Source of the DNA: Chloroflexota bacterium
Lineage (GTDB): Bacteria; Chloroflexota; Dehalococcoidia; UBA3495
Direction: 5' to 3'
Assembly (NCBI GenBank): GCA_022571575.1
Contig: JACZXN010000076.1
Location: 1 to 7,309, forward strand
DNA: 7,309 nt
A program made the position numbers and the translations under genes. Each line of letters begins with the position of its first letter. The stretch's first letter is position 1. Shown piece after piece: positions 1 through 6,107 of this stretch. The notes beneath the pieces are model-generated. The model worked only from the letters and a program-made list of their open reading frames with translations. It searched no databases and was not told the DNA's origin.

Positions 1-9
1 TTGGCCCAA

Positions 10-459
10 TCACTCCAGGTCGATGGTCACGATGCCGTCGTAGCCTTCGGGCGGCTCGAACCCGGCCACGGTGGAACTGCCGCCGCCGTAGGGGATGGCG
101 GCGTAGCCGGATGCGGAGCACCACTCCAGAACGGCCTCCACCTCCCGCTCGTTATGGGGACGGGCCACCACGTCGGGCGGGTTGGGGAAATCCAGGTTGA
201 AGGCCCGGACGCGGTCCCGGAAGCTGCGTCCGTAGGTATGGACCGCCCGGTCGTGGTCGTCGCTGCGGCAGATGGCGGCCAATGACGACGGAGGCGCGAT
301 ACGGGGCTTGCGCAGGGAAAGGTCCGACGGTCTGGGAGGTGTCACCGGGGTCAGATCAACATTGTACCGTTTGGCCAGCGCCCCGGCCGCGGTCTTCATC
401 TGCTCGGCGGTTGGCTCGTCCGGCTCCATGCCCCAGGCCCAGAAACTTCGCTTGGCCAT
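10..459 (-). CDS. FAD-binding oxidoreductase (alkyl-DHAP synthase/GlcD type), N-terminal piece closed by an in-frame TGA
   Basis: The 149-residue product resembles the start of PCMH-type FAD oxidases related to alkyldihydroxyacetone-phosphate synthase and glycolate oxidase GlcD, which oxidise hydroxy acids or exchange groups on acyl-DHAP using bound FAD. Residues 1-60 match the N-terminal cap (SFWAWGMEPDEP), residues 68-95 hold the HTYGRSFRDRVRAF segment, and residues 95-135 begin the FAD domain, with RPHNEREVEAVL and the flavin-binding PYGGGSS at 123-129. The ATG at 457-459 has an AGGAG box about 7 bases upstream. Such proteins usually exceed 450 residues, but here TGA (10-12) ends the frame right after TIDLE, in mid-domain. 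The next codons read L-G-Q, fitting the family pattern DLxRLxxV. Most likely one CGA-to-TGA change, real or a sequencing error, interrupts a longer gene. Substrate unknown. Confidence 0.72.
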   Translation of the reverse strand: MAKRSFWAWGMEPDEPTAEQMKTAAGALAKRYNVDLTPVTPPRPSDLSLRKPRIAPPSSLAAICRSDDHDRAVHTYGRSFRDRVRAFNLDFPNPPDVVARPHNEREVEAVLEWCSASGYAAIPYGGGSSTVAGFEPPEGYDGIVTIDLE

Positions 460-517
460 GACCGTCTCCTATCTGCTCCCTCTGGTAGCCAAGATGAGTC
501 TAGTCGGCGTTGCCAAC

Positions 518-588
518 CGTTCGTGGTGAGCCCCGTCGAACCATCGCCGCGCCAAAGCCAAGATCCTTCGACAGGCTCAGGACGAACG
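518..588. repeat. REP-like imperfect inverted repeat (two 26-27 base arms)
   Basis: The left arm (518-544) and the reverse complement of the right arm (563-588) share CGTTCGT, TGAGC, GTCGAA and AT. They differ by swapped GG/CC pairs (GTGGTGAGC against GTCCTGAGC) and a one-base length difference. Eighteen bases separate the arms. Motifs like CCTTCGACAGGCTCAGGAC recur between genes in many bacterial genomes, from memory. The element lies in the 162-base gap between the oxidase fragment and the ABM-like gene. No coding sequence is supported there. Confidence 0.7.
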
Positions 589-591
589 TAA

Positions 592-604
592 GGCCGTAAC
601 GGCC
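592..604 (-). terminator. Short GC hairpin after the ABM-like gene (weak terminator candidate)
   Basis: GGCCG-TAA-CGGCC forms a perfect 5-bp stem with a 3-base loop, 17 bases beyond the stop of the minus-strand ABM-like gene. No U-tract follows on that strand, so intrinsic termination is doubtful. Confidence 0.25.
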
Positions 605-621
605 ATCTCCAAAACGAGAAC

Positions 622-909
622 CTAGTCGGCCATCTGGAAACGTTCTGACTCGGCCGGTTTGGCCCATAGCTCGTCAGCCCCGTGCATGGCCGTGGCCCGC
701 TCGGGGCTGGCCCTCCAGGCGTCATAGATGTCGTTGGAGTCCCAGGTGACCAGGGTGGAGATCTTGGTGGGGTCGCTTAGGGAGATGAAGGTCAGCCGGT
801 TTCCGTAGCCTGGGGCTTTGCTCTGGGCCAGGCCGTTGCCGTCCAACAGCTTCTTCGCCTCTTCGATCTTGTCGGGTTTCGCCCAATGGTGAGTGAGTAC
901 GCCGATCAT
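622..909 (-). CDS. Small dimeric alpha/beta-barrel protein, antibiotic biosynthesis monooxygenase (ABM)-like
   Basis: The 95-residue protein reads as a single ferredoxin-like ABM/Dabb fold. There is a first strand IGVLTHHWAKP (2-12), a helix KIEEAKKLLDGNGLAQ (14-29), APGYGNRLTF (32-41), a strand STLVTWDS (51-58) and a C-terminal helical part with the SPERATAM motif. Members are usually homodimers, including cofactor-free oxygenases, haem-degrading enzymes and many of unknown role. No catalytic residue can be assigned, so function is open. The ATG at 907-909 is preferred because AGGAG sits 9 bases upstream. The frame stays open to 1164, but that extension only translates intergenic repeat DNA. 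The stop is TAG at 622-624. It lies 251 bases downstream of nhaA on the same strand, so co-transcription is possible but unproven. Confidence 0.75.
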   Translation of the reverse strand: MIGVLTHHWAKPDKIEEAKKLLDGNGLAQSKAPGYGNRLTFISLSDPTKISTLVTWDSNDIYDAWRASPERATAMHGADELWAKPAESERFQMAD

Positions 910-1000
910 CGCGTGGGACTCCTGAAATAGCTTAGGTCCGGTCCGGCGTGGCGTTGCTTCAAAATTGATGGTAGTGGCCCGTGGGATTGCTCCATGAAAG

Positions 1001-1129
1001 CCTTCCCCTGTCACCCTGAGAACGCCTTCCTCTGTCACCCTGAGTGAAGCGAAGGGTCTCGTTGCTCTCCAGGACCCGGTCTTCACCGTAAAACGAGATT
1101 CTTCGGCTGACGCCTCAGAATGACAATTC
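1001..1129. repeat. Composite intergenic repeat: 20-base direct repeat plus long imperfect inverted repeat
   Basis: Positions 1001-1020 and 1025-1044 are a 19/20 direct repeat (CCTTCCyCTGTCACCCTGAG). The stretch from 1034 to about 1063 (TGTCACCCTGAG, GCGAAGGGTCTCGTT) pairs with the reverse complement of about 1091-1126 (TGTCATTCTGAG, GCCGAAGAATCTCGTTT), giving a large interrupted hairpin. Elements of the form GTCATTCTGAG..GAAGAATCTCG recur between genes in Chloroflexota and other phyla, from memory. With flanks it fills most of the 251-base gap between nhaA and the ABM-like gene. Confidence 0.75.
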
Positions 1130-1160
1130 TGACGAAAGCCGGTCCGCAGGCACGAGTATA

Positions 1161-2498
1161 TCACTTGTCCGGGCCGTCTTTGACCTTGAGCAGACGCCCG
1201 ACGGCGAAGGCGATGATGGCCGCTCCGGCGCTGAGCACCGCGCCCATCTTGGCCGGGTCTTGGAAGGCTGGGTCATCGTAGGCTTTACCGGCCACGAACA
1301 AGGCGACGGTCAGTCCCAGGCCCGCGATGATGGAGGCCACCAACAGGTGCTTGCTGCCCATGCCCTGGGGCAGGGGGAAGCCGAGCCGGGTGCCCACCCA
1401 GGAAAAAAATGTGATCCCCACCGTTTTGCCGACGATCAGCGAGATCAGGACGATGAACGTCACCTGGGTGATGCTGGCGAAGGCGACACCGGCGTTGAAG
1501 AAGGCGAAGAAGAATAGGCCGAAATCCACGGGCAGCTTGAGCTGGTGCTCGAAAGCGTCCAGGGGAGCATGGCGGTGGTGGGACTCCGATTCCCCCTTGG
1601 GGGTATCAGAACTGGAGGGTTCCGGCGGAGCGGCCCCGGCTGGAACGGCCTCCCCGCCCTGGGGATGGATGTGCTCGAACTCGTGTTCGTCCTCTTCGAA
1701 CAGCCCGTGGGCTGCCTGGGGCCCGGGCAGAAAGGGCACGATGATCACCAGGGCCAGGGCGGGTTCGATGGACGACTTGACCAGTCCGACCCAACTCAAC
1801 CCCCCGGCGATCAGGATGTAGACCGGCCAGTGGCGGACACCGAAACGGCGCATGACGTAGGCCACGGCCATGCCGCCAACCACCAGCAGCAGCCACGAAG
1901 GGGCCACGGGGTGTTCCGGGTCGGGGTAGAACACGGCGATGATCCCCAGGCCGATGGCGTCGTCGGCCACCGCCAGCAACAGCAGGAAGTTGACCGCGGG
2001 GTGGGAGGCCCCGAAGATGATGCGGGCCACCAGCCAGGCCAGGGCGATGTCGGTGGCGGTGGGGATGCCCCAGCCGTTGGCCACGATGCTCAGTTCGCTG
2101 GACCCGCCGTAGAAGACCCAGGCCAGCAGGAAGAACAGCCCCGCCGGCCCCACGACCCCGCCCAGGGTGCCCATCAGGGGATTGATGGCCTTGCGGACGG
2201 GGTTCAGCGCCCCGCCGGGCAGCACCGACTCGGTGATCTCTTTGGTGGCGATGCCAAAGAAGAACACCATGAAGATCTCGTTGACGAGGAAATGGACCGT
2301 GACCGCCTTGCCGAAGATCTTGGTGCTGTCGCCGAAGATGTGGTAGTCCACCATCTCTTCGTAGGAGTGGATATCGATGTTGGCAAAGACCAAGCCGGCG
2401 ATCACGCCGATGATCAGCGGTATGGAGAATTGCTGGAGGATGCTTATGTGATGTCGGCGGAGCAGACCACTACCCTGGATGATCGATTTCGGGAACAA
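1161..2498 (-). CDS. nhaA: Na+/H+ antiporter NhaA, with His/Glu-rich cytoplasmic loop
   Basis: NhaA exchanges external protons for cytoplasmic Na+ (or Li+) at the inner membrane, controlling pH and salt. The 445-residue protein has about 12 hydrophobic helices. Diagnostic features are GWGIPTATDIA (142-152), the ion-binding pair D179-D180 in LAVADDAIG (E. coli D163/D164), K358 in IVGKTVGI (E. coli K300) and GLGLTVALF (393-401). Two oddities stand out. E. coli H225 in helix VIII aligns with E245 (KSSIEPAL). A polar insert at about 262-320, in the VIII-IX cytoplasmic loop, carries eight histidines and many Asp/Glu, explaining the length beyond the usual ~390. An in-frame TGA (2508-2510) limits the start. 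TTG at 2496-2498 is the only conventional start before helix I and has no clear ribosome site, so the start is uncertain. It ends in TGA. Confidence 0.93.
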   Translation of the reverse strand: MFPKSIIQGSGLLRRHHISILQQFSIPLIIGVIAGLVFANIDIHSYEEMVDYHIFGDSTKIFGKAVTVHFLVNEIFMVFFFGIATKEITESVLPGGALNPVRKAINPLMGTLGGVVGPAGLFFLLAWVFYGGSSELSIVANGWGIPTATDIALAWLVARIIFGASHPAVNFLLLLAVADDAIGLGIIAVFYPDPEHPVAPSWLLLVVGGMAVAYVMRRFGVRHWPVYILIAGGLSWVGLVKSSIEPALALVIIVPFLPGPQAAHGLFEEDEHEFEHIHPQGGEAVPAGAAPPEPSSSDTPKGESESHHRHAPLDAFEHQLKLPVDFGLFFFAFFNAGVAFASITQVTFIVLISLIVGKTVGITFFSWVGTRLGFPLPQGMGSKHLLVASIIAGLGLTVALFVAGKAYDDPAFQDPAKMGAVLSAGAAIIAFAVGRLLKVKDGPDK

Positions 2499-2525
2499 CC
2501 ACGTATTTCAAGATAGAATCAAGAT

Positions 2526-2583
2526 GGATCAGACCGGAGCGGATCCAGGCTGCCACCAGCGCCCACGGGCGCAGACGCTCCGG
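2526..2583 (-). promoter_or_regulatory. Foldable 5' leader of nhaA with competing stems (candidate ion-responsive leader)
   Basis: On the nhaA strand an 8-bp stem (CCGGAGCG at 2583-2576 with its complement at 2541-2534) encloses a 6-bp hairpin, GCGCCC/GGGCGC with a 2-base loop (2572-2559). A second stem, GATCC/GGATC (2530-2526 with 2546-2542), would put the distal arm of the first stem in its loop, so the two compete or form a knot. Li+/Na+ riboswitches are known ahead of nhaA genes in other bacteria (nhaA-I, nhaA-II classes). I cannot match this leader to those consensus structures. Confidence 0.35.
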
Positions 2584-2585
2584 GG

Positions 2586-2614
2586 ATTATATCACCGTGT
2601 ACAAAGCCGGTAAC
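2586..2614 (-). promoter_or_regulatory. Candidate nhaA promoter (perfect -10, weak -35)
   Basis: The minus strand reads TATAAT at 2591-2586, identical to the sigma-70-type -10 consensus. A poor -35 (GTTACC, 3 of 6) lies 17 bases upstream at 2614-2609. Transcription would begin near 2579-2581, giving a leader of about 82 bases before the TTG codon. Confidence 0.5.
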
Positions 2615-2662
2615 CTTGCGGTTCCCAGCCTCGTGAGGAGGGTCCGTCAGGCGTGGCTCAAG

Positions 2663-2691
2663 TTGACAACCCATAGGGCCTTTGTTACTAT
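2663..2691 (+). promoter_or_regulatory. Near-consensus sigma-70-type promoter for thrC and following genes
   Basis: TTGACA (2663-2668, perfect), a 17-base spacer and TACTAT (2686-2691, 5 of 6). Transcription should start near 2698, leaving about 76 bases of leader before the GTG start codon of thrC. Confidence 0.75.
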
Positions 2692-2756
2692 CACGGGCAG
2701 CCTGGAGACATAGTTTCCGGGCTGATTTGGGCTTTTGGCCCGGCCTTTCAACGGCC

Positions 2757-2776
2757 AGGAGGAACCAACCCCGGTG
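2757..2776 (+). promoter_or_regulatory. Ribosome binding site that fixes the thrC start at GTG 2774
   Basis: AGGAGGA (2757-2763) lies 10 bases before GTG (2774-2776). The earlier in-frame TTG at 2735 has no such site and would translate non-conserved sequence before the zinc ribbon. Just upstream, TGGCC (2736-2740) and GGCCA (2753-2757) could pair and touch the first base of the site. Confidence 0.75.
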
Positions 2777-4051
2777 GCTTTCGTAAACGGACTCAAATGC
2801 CGCGAGTGCGGCAGGGAATACCCGGCGGAACCCCTGAATGTATGCGATTTTTGCTTCGGGCCTCTGGAAGTGGTCTACGATTACGCCACCATCTCCGAAG
2901 TGATCAGCCGCGACAGCATCGCCAAGGGCCCCCTCAGCATCTGGCGGTACAAGGACCTGCTTCCCGCCCAGGGCGACGACCCCGTGGACATCATGGCGGG
3001 CTTCACTCCGCTGATCAAGGCCAAGGGCTTGGGCAAACGGTTGGGCCTCAACAACCTGTACATCAAGAACGACAGCGTCAACCCGTCGTTCTCCTTCAAG
3101 GACCGGGTGGTCTCCGTGGCCGCCACCAAGGCCCTCGAGTTCGGCTACGACACCATAGCCTGCGCCTCCACTGGAAATCTTGCCTGTAGCGTGGCGGCCC
3201 ACTGTGCCCGGGCCGGTGTCCGCGCCGTGGTCTTCATACCCTCCGATCTGGAGTGGGGCAAGATCGTCGGCGCCGCCATTTACAACCCGGTGCTGGTGTC
3301 GGTCGATGGCACCTATGACGAGGTGAACCGTCTCTGCAGCGAGTTGGCCGACGACTACCCCTGGGCTTTCGTCAACATCAACATGCGTCCCTACTACGCA
3401 GAGGGCAGCAAGACCCTGGGTTACGAGGTTGCGGAGCAACTGGGCTGGCGGCTGCCGGACCACGTGGTGGTGCCCTCGGCCTCCGGCGCCATGTTCACCA
3501 AGATCTGGAAGGGCTTCAACGAAATGGCCTGTCTGGGCCTGCTGGAAGGAGTGGAGGCCAGTTCCTTCGGCGTGGACCAGAACACCGTCCATCACCCGGC
3601 CGTGACCACCAAGATGCACATGCAACAGGCGGAGGGCTGTTCCCCCATCGTAACCGCGTGGGCCAACAAACAGTCCCAGGTCATTCCAGTGCGGCCGAAC
3701 AGCCTGGCCAAGTCTTTGGCCATCGGGAACCCGGCAGACGGGATCTACTCTCTGAAAGTGATTGAGAGGTCCGGCGGGTCGGCCTATGCGGTCCCGGAAT
3801 CGGATATAGTGGATGGTATCAAGCTGCTGGCCGAGACCGAGGGCATCTTCACCGAGACGGCCGGCGGCGTGACGGTCTCGGGCCTCAAGCACCTGGCCAA
3901 GTCAGGGGCCATCAAACCCGACGAACTGACCGTCGTTTACATCACCGGCAACGGCCTCAAGACCCAAGAAGCGGTGGAGGAAGTGGTGCACCCACTCTCC
4001 ATCAAGCCCAGTATTCGCTCCTTTGAAGAAGCGTTCGATGGGGTGAAGTAG
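2774..4051 (+). CDS. thrC: Threonine synthase family PLP enzyme with N-terminal zinc ribbon
   Basis: Threonine synthase converts O-phosphohomoserine to threonine and phosphate with pyridoxal phosphate in the cytosol. The 425-residue protein (from GTG 2774) begins with a zinc-ribbon-like segment (C9-x2-C12, C24-x2-C27, FGPLEVVYDY). It then has GFTPL (76-80), the PLP lysine K109 in NPSFSFKDR, the cofactor-cradling STGNLACSVAA (132-142), EGSKTLGYE (210-218), AIGNPADG (316-323) and a C-terminal VYITGNGLK. Length suits the family. Its own promoter and strong ribosome site precede it, and a NIL-domain and a CysO-like sulfur-carrier gene follow on the same strand at 88 and 59 bases. That context raises the possibility that the enzyme, or a relative, uses carrier-bound sulfide on O-phosphohomoserine to make homocysteine. 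Threonine synthase remains the default reading. Confidence 0.9.
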   Translation: MAFVNGLKCRECGREYPAEPLNVCDFCFGPLEVVYDYATISEVISRDSIAKGPLSIWRYKDLLPAQGDDPVDIMAGFTPLIKAKGLGKRLGLNNLYIKNDSVNPSFSFKDRVVSVAATKALEFGYDTIACASTGNLACSVAAHCARAGVRAVVFIPSDLEWGKIVGAAIYNPVLVSVDGTYDEVNRLCSELADDYPWAFVNINMRPYYAEGSKTLGYEVAEQLGWRLPDHVVVPSASGAMFTKIWKGFNEMACLGLLEGVEASSFGVDQNTVHHPAVTTKMHMQQAEGCSPIVTAWANKQSQVIPVRPNSLAKSLAIGNPADGIYSLKVIERSGGSAYAVPESDIVDGIKLLAETEGIFTETAGGVTVSGLKHLAKSGAIKPDELTVVYITGNGLKTQEAVEEVVHPLSIKPSIRSFEEAFDGVK

Positions 4052-4097
4052 GCCCAGTATTCGCTCTTACGAAAAAGCGCTCGATGCAGCAAAATAG
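4006..4097 (+). repeat. 46-base head-to-tail tandem copy of the thrC 3' end (relic of a second thrC tail)
   Basis: Bases 4006-4051, the last thrC codons with stop, are followed immediately by a second 46-base copy at 4052-4097. The copies agree at 36 of 46 positions, with the first 15 bases identical. Read in the matching phase, copy 2 gives PSIRSYEKALDAAK-stop against PSIRSFEEAFDGVK-stop. The changes are synonymous or mostly mild (F/Y, E/K, F/L, G/A, V/A), as expected of diverged coding sequence. Copy 2 has no upstream gene body, so it reads as the leftover tail of another thrC allele or paralogue. Confidence 0.85.
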
Positions 4098-4139
4098 AAG
4101 GGTAGTTTCCTGGGGTAAATAGCCGGGAGGTGTTTGGGC

Positions 4140-4382
4140 ATGGGTAAGCAGAGGGTCAAGTTCACCTTTGTGGACGACTTGGTGAAGCAACCGGTGATTT
4201 ACGAGTTGGGCCAAAAGTTCAAGATCGTGACCAACATCCGACGGGCGGACGTGGGCGAAGAGATGGGCTGGGTGGTCCTGGAACTGGACGGTGAAGAGCC
4301 GGAGATTAAACGTGGGCTGGAATGGGTCAGTTCCACGGGGGTGAGGGTGGACCCGCTTGGCGGGGACGTGATTGATGGATAG
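4140..4382 (+). CDS. NIL-domain protein
   Basis: The 80-residue protein is essentially one NIL domain, the ferredoxin-like fold otherwise found at the C-terminus of the methionine importer ATPase MetN, where it binds methionine for feedback control. Matching blocks are RVKFTF (5-10), QPVIYELGQKFKIVTNIRRADV (17-38), GWVVLELDGE (43-52) and TGVRVDPLGGDV (66-77). ATG 4140 is chosen because GGGAGG (4125-4130) lies 9 bases upstream. An in-frame TTG 6 bases earlier is too close to that site. It sits between the threonine synthase and sulfur-carrier genes. NIL proteins also occur near homocysteine-synthesis genes in anaerobes and archaea, so a role in methionine-branch synthesis or methionine sensing is plausible. 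That role is inferred. Confidence 0.88.
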   Translation: MGKQRVKFTFVDDLVKQPVIYELGQKFKIVTNIRRADVGEEMGWVVLELDGEEPEIKRGLEWVSSTGVRVDPLGGDVIDG

Positions 4383-4441
4383 GAGTTAGTTCTGCCCTGG
4401 GTGTCCAAAGATGGGGCGTAAAGATTTAGGAGGGTTCCCAG

Positions 4442-4720
4442 ATGGGTGTCATGGTCCGGATTCCGACGCCGTTGCGGAAAATGACCAACGGTCAGGCCAA
4501 AGTAGAGATGGAGTCCGCCAATCTCGGGGAGTTGGTGGAGAAGTTGAACGGCGAGTTTCCCGGATTCAAGGACCGCTTGGTTGATGAGAACGGAGAGCTG
4601 CGCTACTTCGTGAACATCTACCTCAACGGCGAGGATGTCCGGTTCATGGACGGGCTGAACACCTCCACCAAAGAGGGTGACGAGATCAGCATAGTCCCGG
4701 CGGTGGCCGGCGGCCTTTAG
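4442..4720 (+). CDS. MoaD/ThiS-family sulfur carrier protein, CysO-like, ending Gly-Gly-Leu
   Basis: This 92-residue ubiquitin-fold protein matches the MoaD/ThiS pattern: VRIPTPLRKMTNGQ (5-18), FPGFKDRLVDENGELRYFVNIYLNGEDVRF (39-68) and GDEISIVPAVAGG (79-91). From memory it is closest to Mycobacterium tuberculosis CysO, which shares FVNIY.N.EDVRF..GL.T and ends PAVAGG. Such carriers are adenylated at the terminal glycine by an E1/MoeB-like enzyme and loaded with sulfide as a thiocarboxylate. They then feed sulfur to a PLP enzyme (CysM for CysO) or to cofactor synthesis. Here a leucine follows the diglycine, so trimming would be needed, as for Wolinella HcyS. No E1-like enzyme or JAMM protease is visible in the window. 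AGGAGGG (4428-4434) lies 7 bases before the ATG. It is downstream of the thrC and NIL genes, probably in one operon. Confidence 0.9.
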   Translation: MGVMVRIPTPLRKMTNGQAKVEMESANLGELVEKLNGEFPGFKDRLVDENGELRYFVNIYLNGEDVRFMDGLNTSTKEGDEISIVPAVAGGL

Positions 4721-4770
4721 CGATCCTCTCGCCCGCTCCGGAACCCCTCCCAAGACCCTCGCCTGAATCT

Positions 4771-6013
<1,243 letters not shown>

Positions 6014-6046
6014 TGGCCGGCCCAACCTATGGTATCGCCTGGGCGT

Positions 6047-6079
6047 GGAGCGGCACAATACCGGAGCGGCTGATATACC
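6047..6079. repeat. 16/17-base tandem direct repeat before the membrane-protein / TauE pair
   Basis: GGAGCGGC...ATACC occurs twice in tandem, at 6047-6062 (GGAGCGGCACAATACC) and 6063-6079 (GGAGCGGCTGATATACC), ending 28 bases before the next start codon. CTGGGCG (6039-6045) and its complement CGCCCAG (6082-6088) bracket the pair. This is the size expected of adjacent regulator sites, or the pair could fold into a leader hairpin. No regulator is identifiable. Confidence 0.4.
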
Positions 6080-6107
6080 GGCGCCCAGACCCCCTGCCGG
6101 AAGATTT

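Larger units (their letters stand above)
2544..2706. repeat. 11-base inverted repeat bracketing the divergent nhaA/thrC promoters
   Basis: TCCAGGCTGCC at 2544-2554 is the exact reverse complement of GGCAGCCTGGA at 2696-2706. The right copy overlaps the predicted thrC transcription start. The left copy lies about 26-36 bases into the predicted nhaA leader, so both divergent transcripts would carry the same 11 bases near their 5' ends. It could be a paired operator or a shared RNA element. Confidence 0.5.

Noticed and set aside
622..1164. Upstream extension of the ABM-like gene to 180 residues
   Set aside because: The extra N-terminal residues only translate the intergenic repeat. The ATG at 907-909 has an AGGAG site and starts exactly at the conserved fold.
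1545..2516. 323-residue plus-strand open frame opposite nhaA
   Set aside because: It is a His/Asp/Gly/Gln-rich mirror of nhaA codons with no recognisable domain, whereas nhaA has all family motifs.
2735..2773. Earlier TTG start for thrC adding 13 residues
   Set aside because: It has no ribosome site and would place the strong AGGAGGA inside the coding region. GTG 2774 fits both spacing and family start.
2698..2773. Riboswitch or T-box in the thrC leader
   Set aside because: The leader is about 76 bases, with no T-box consensus, no clear terminator and only a weak TGGCC/GGCCA stem.
2519..3892. 457-residue minus-strand open frame opposite thrC
   Set aside because: Composition and low-complexity runs mark it as antisense shadow of the well-supported threonine synthase gene, a common artefact at high GC.
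4410..4441. Small extra frame starting ATGGGGCGTAAA between the NIL and sulfur-carrier genes
   Set aside because: It lacks a ribosome site, and the true site (AGGAGGG) and start of the sulfur-carrier gene lie within it in another frame.
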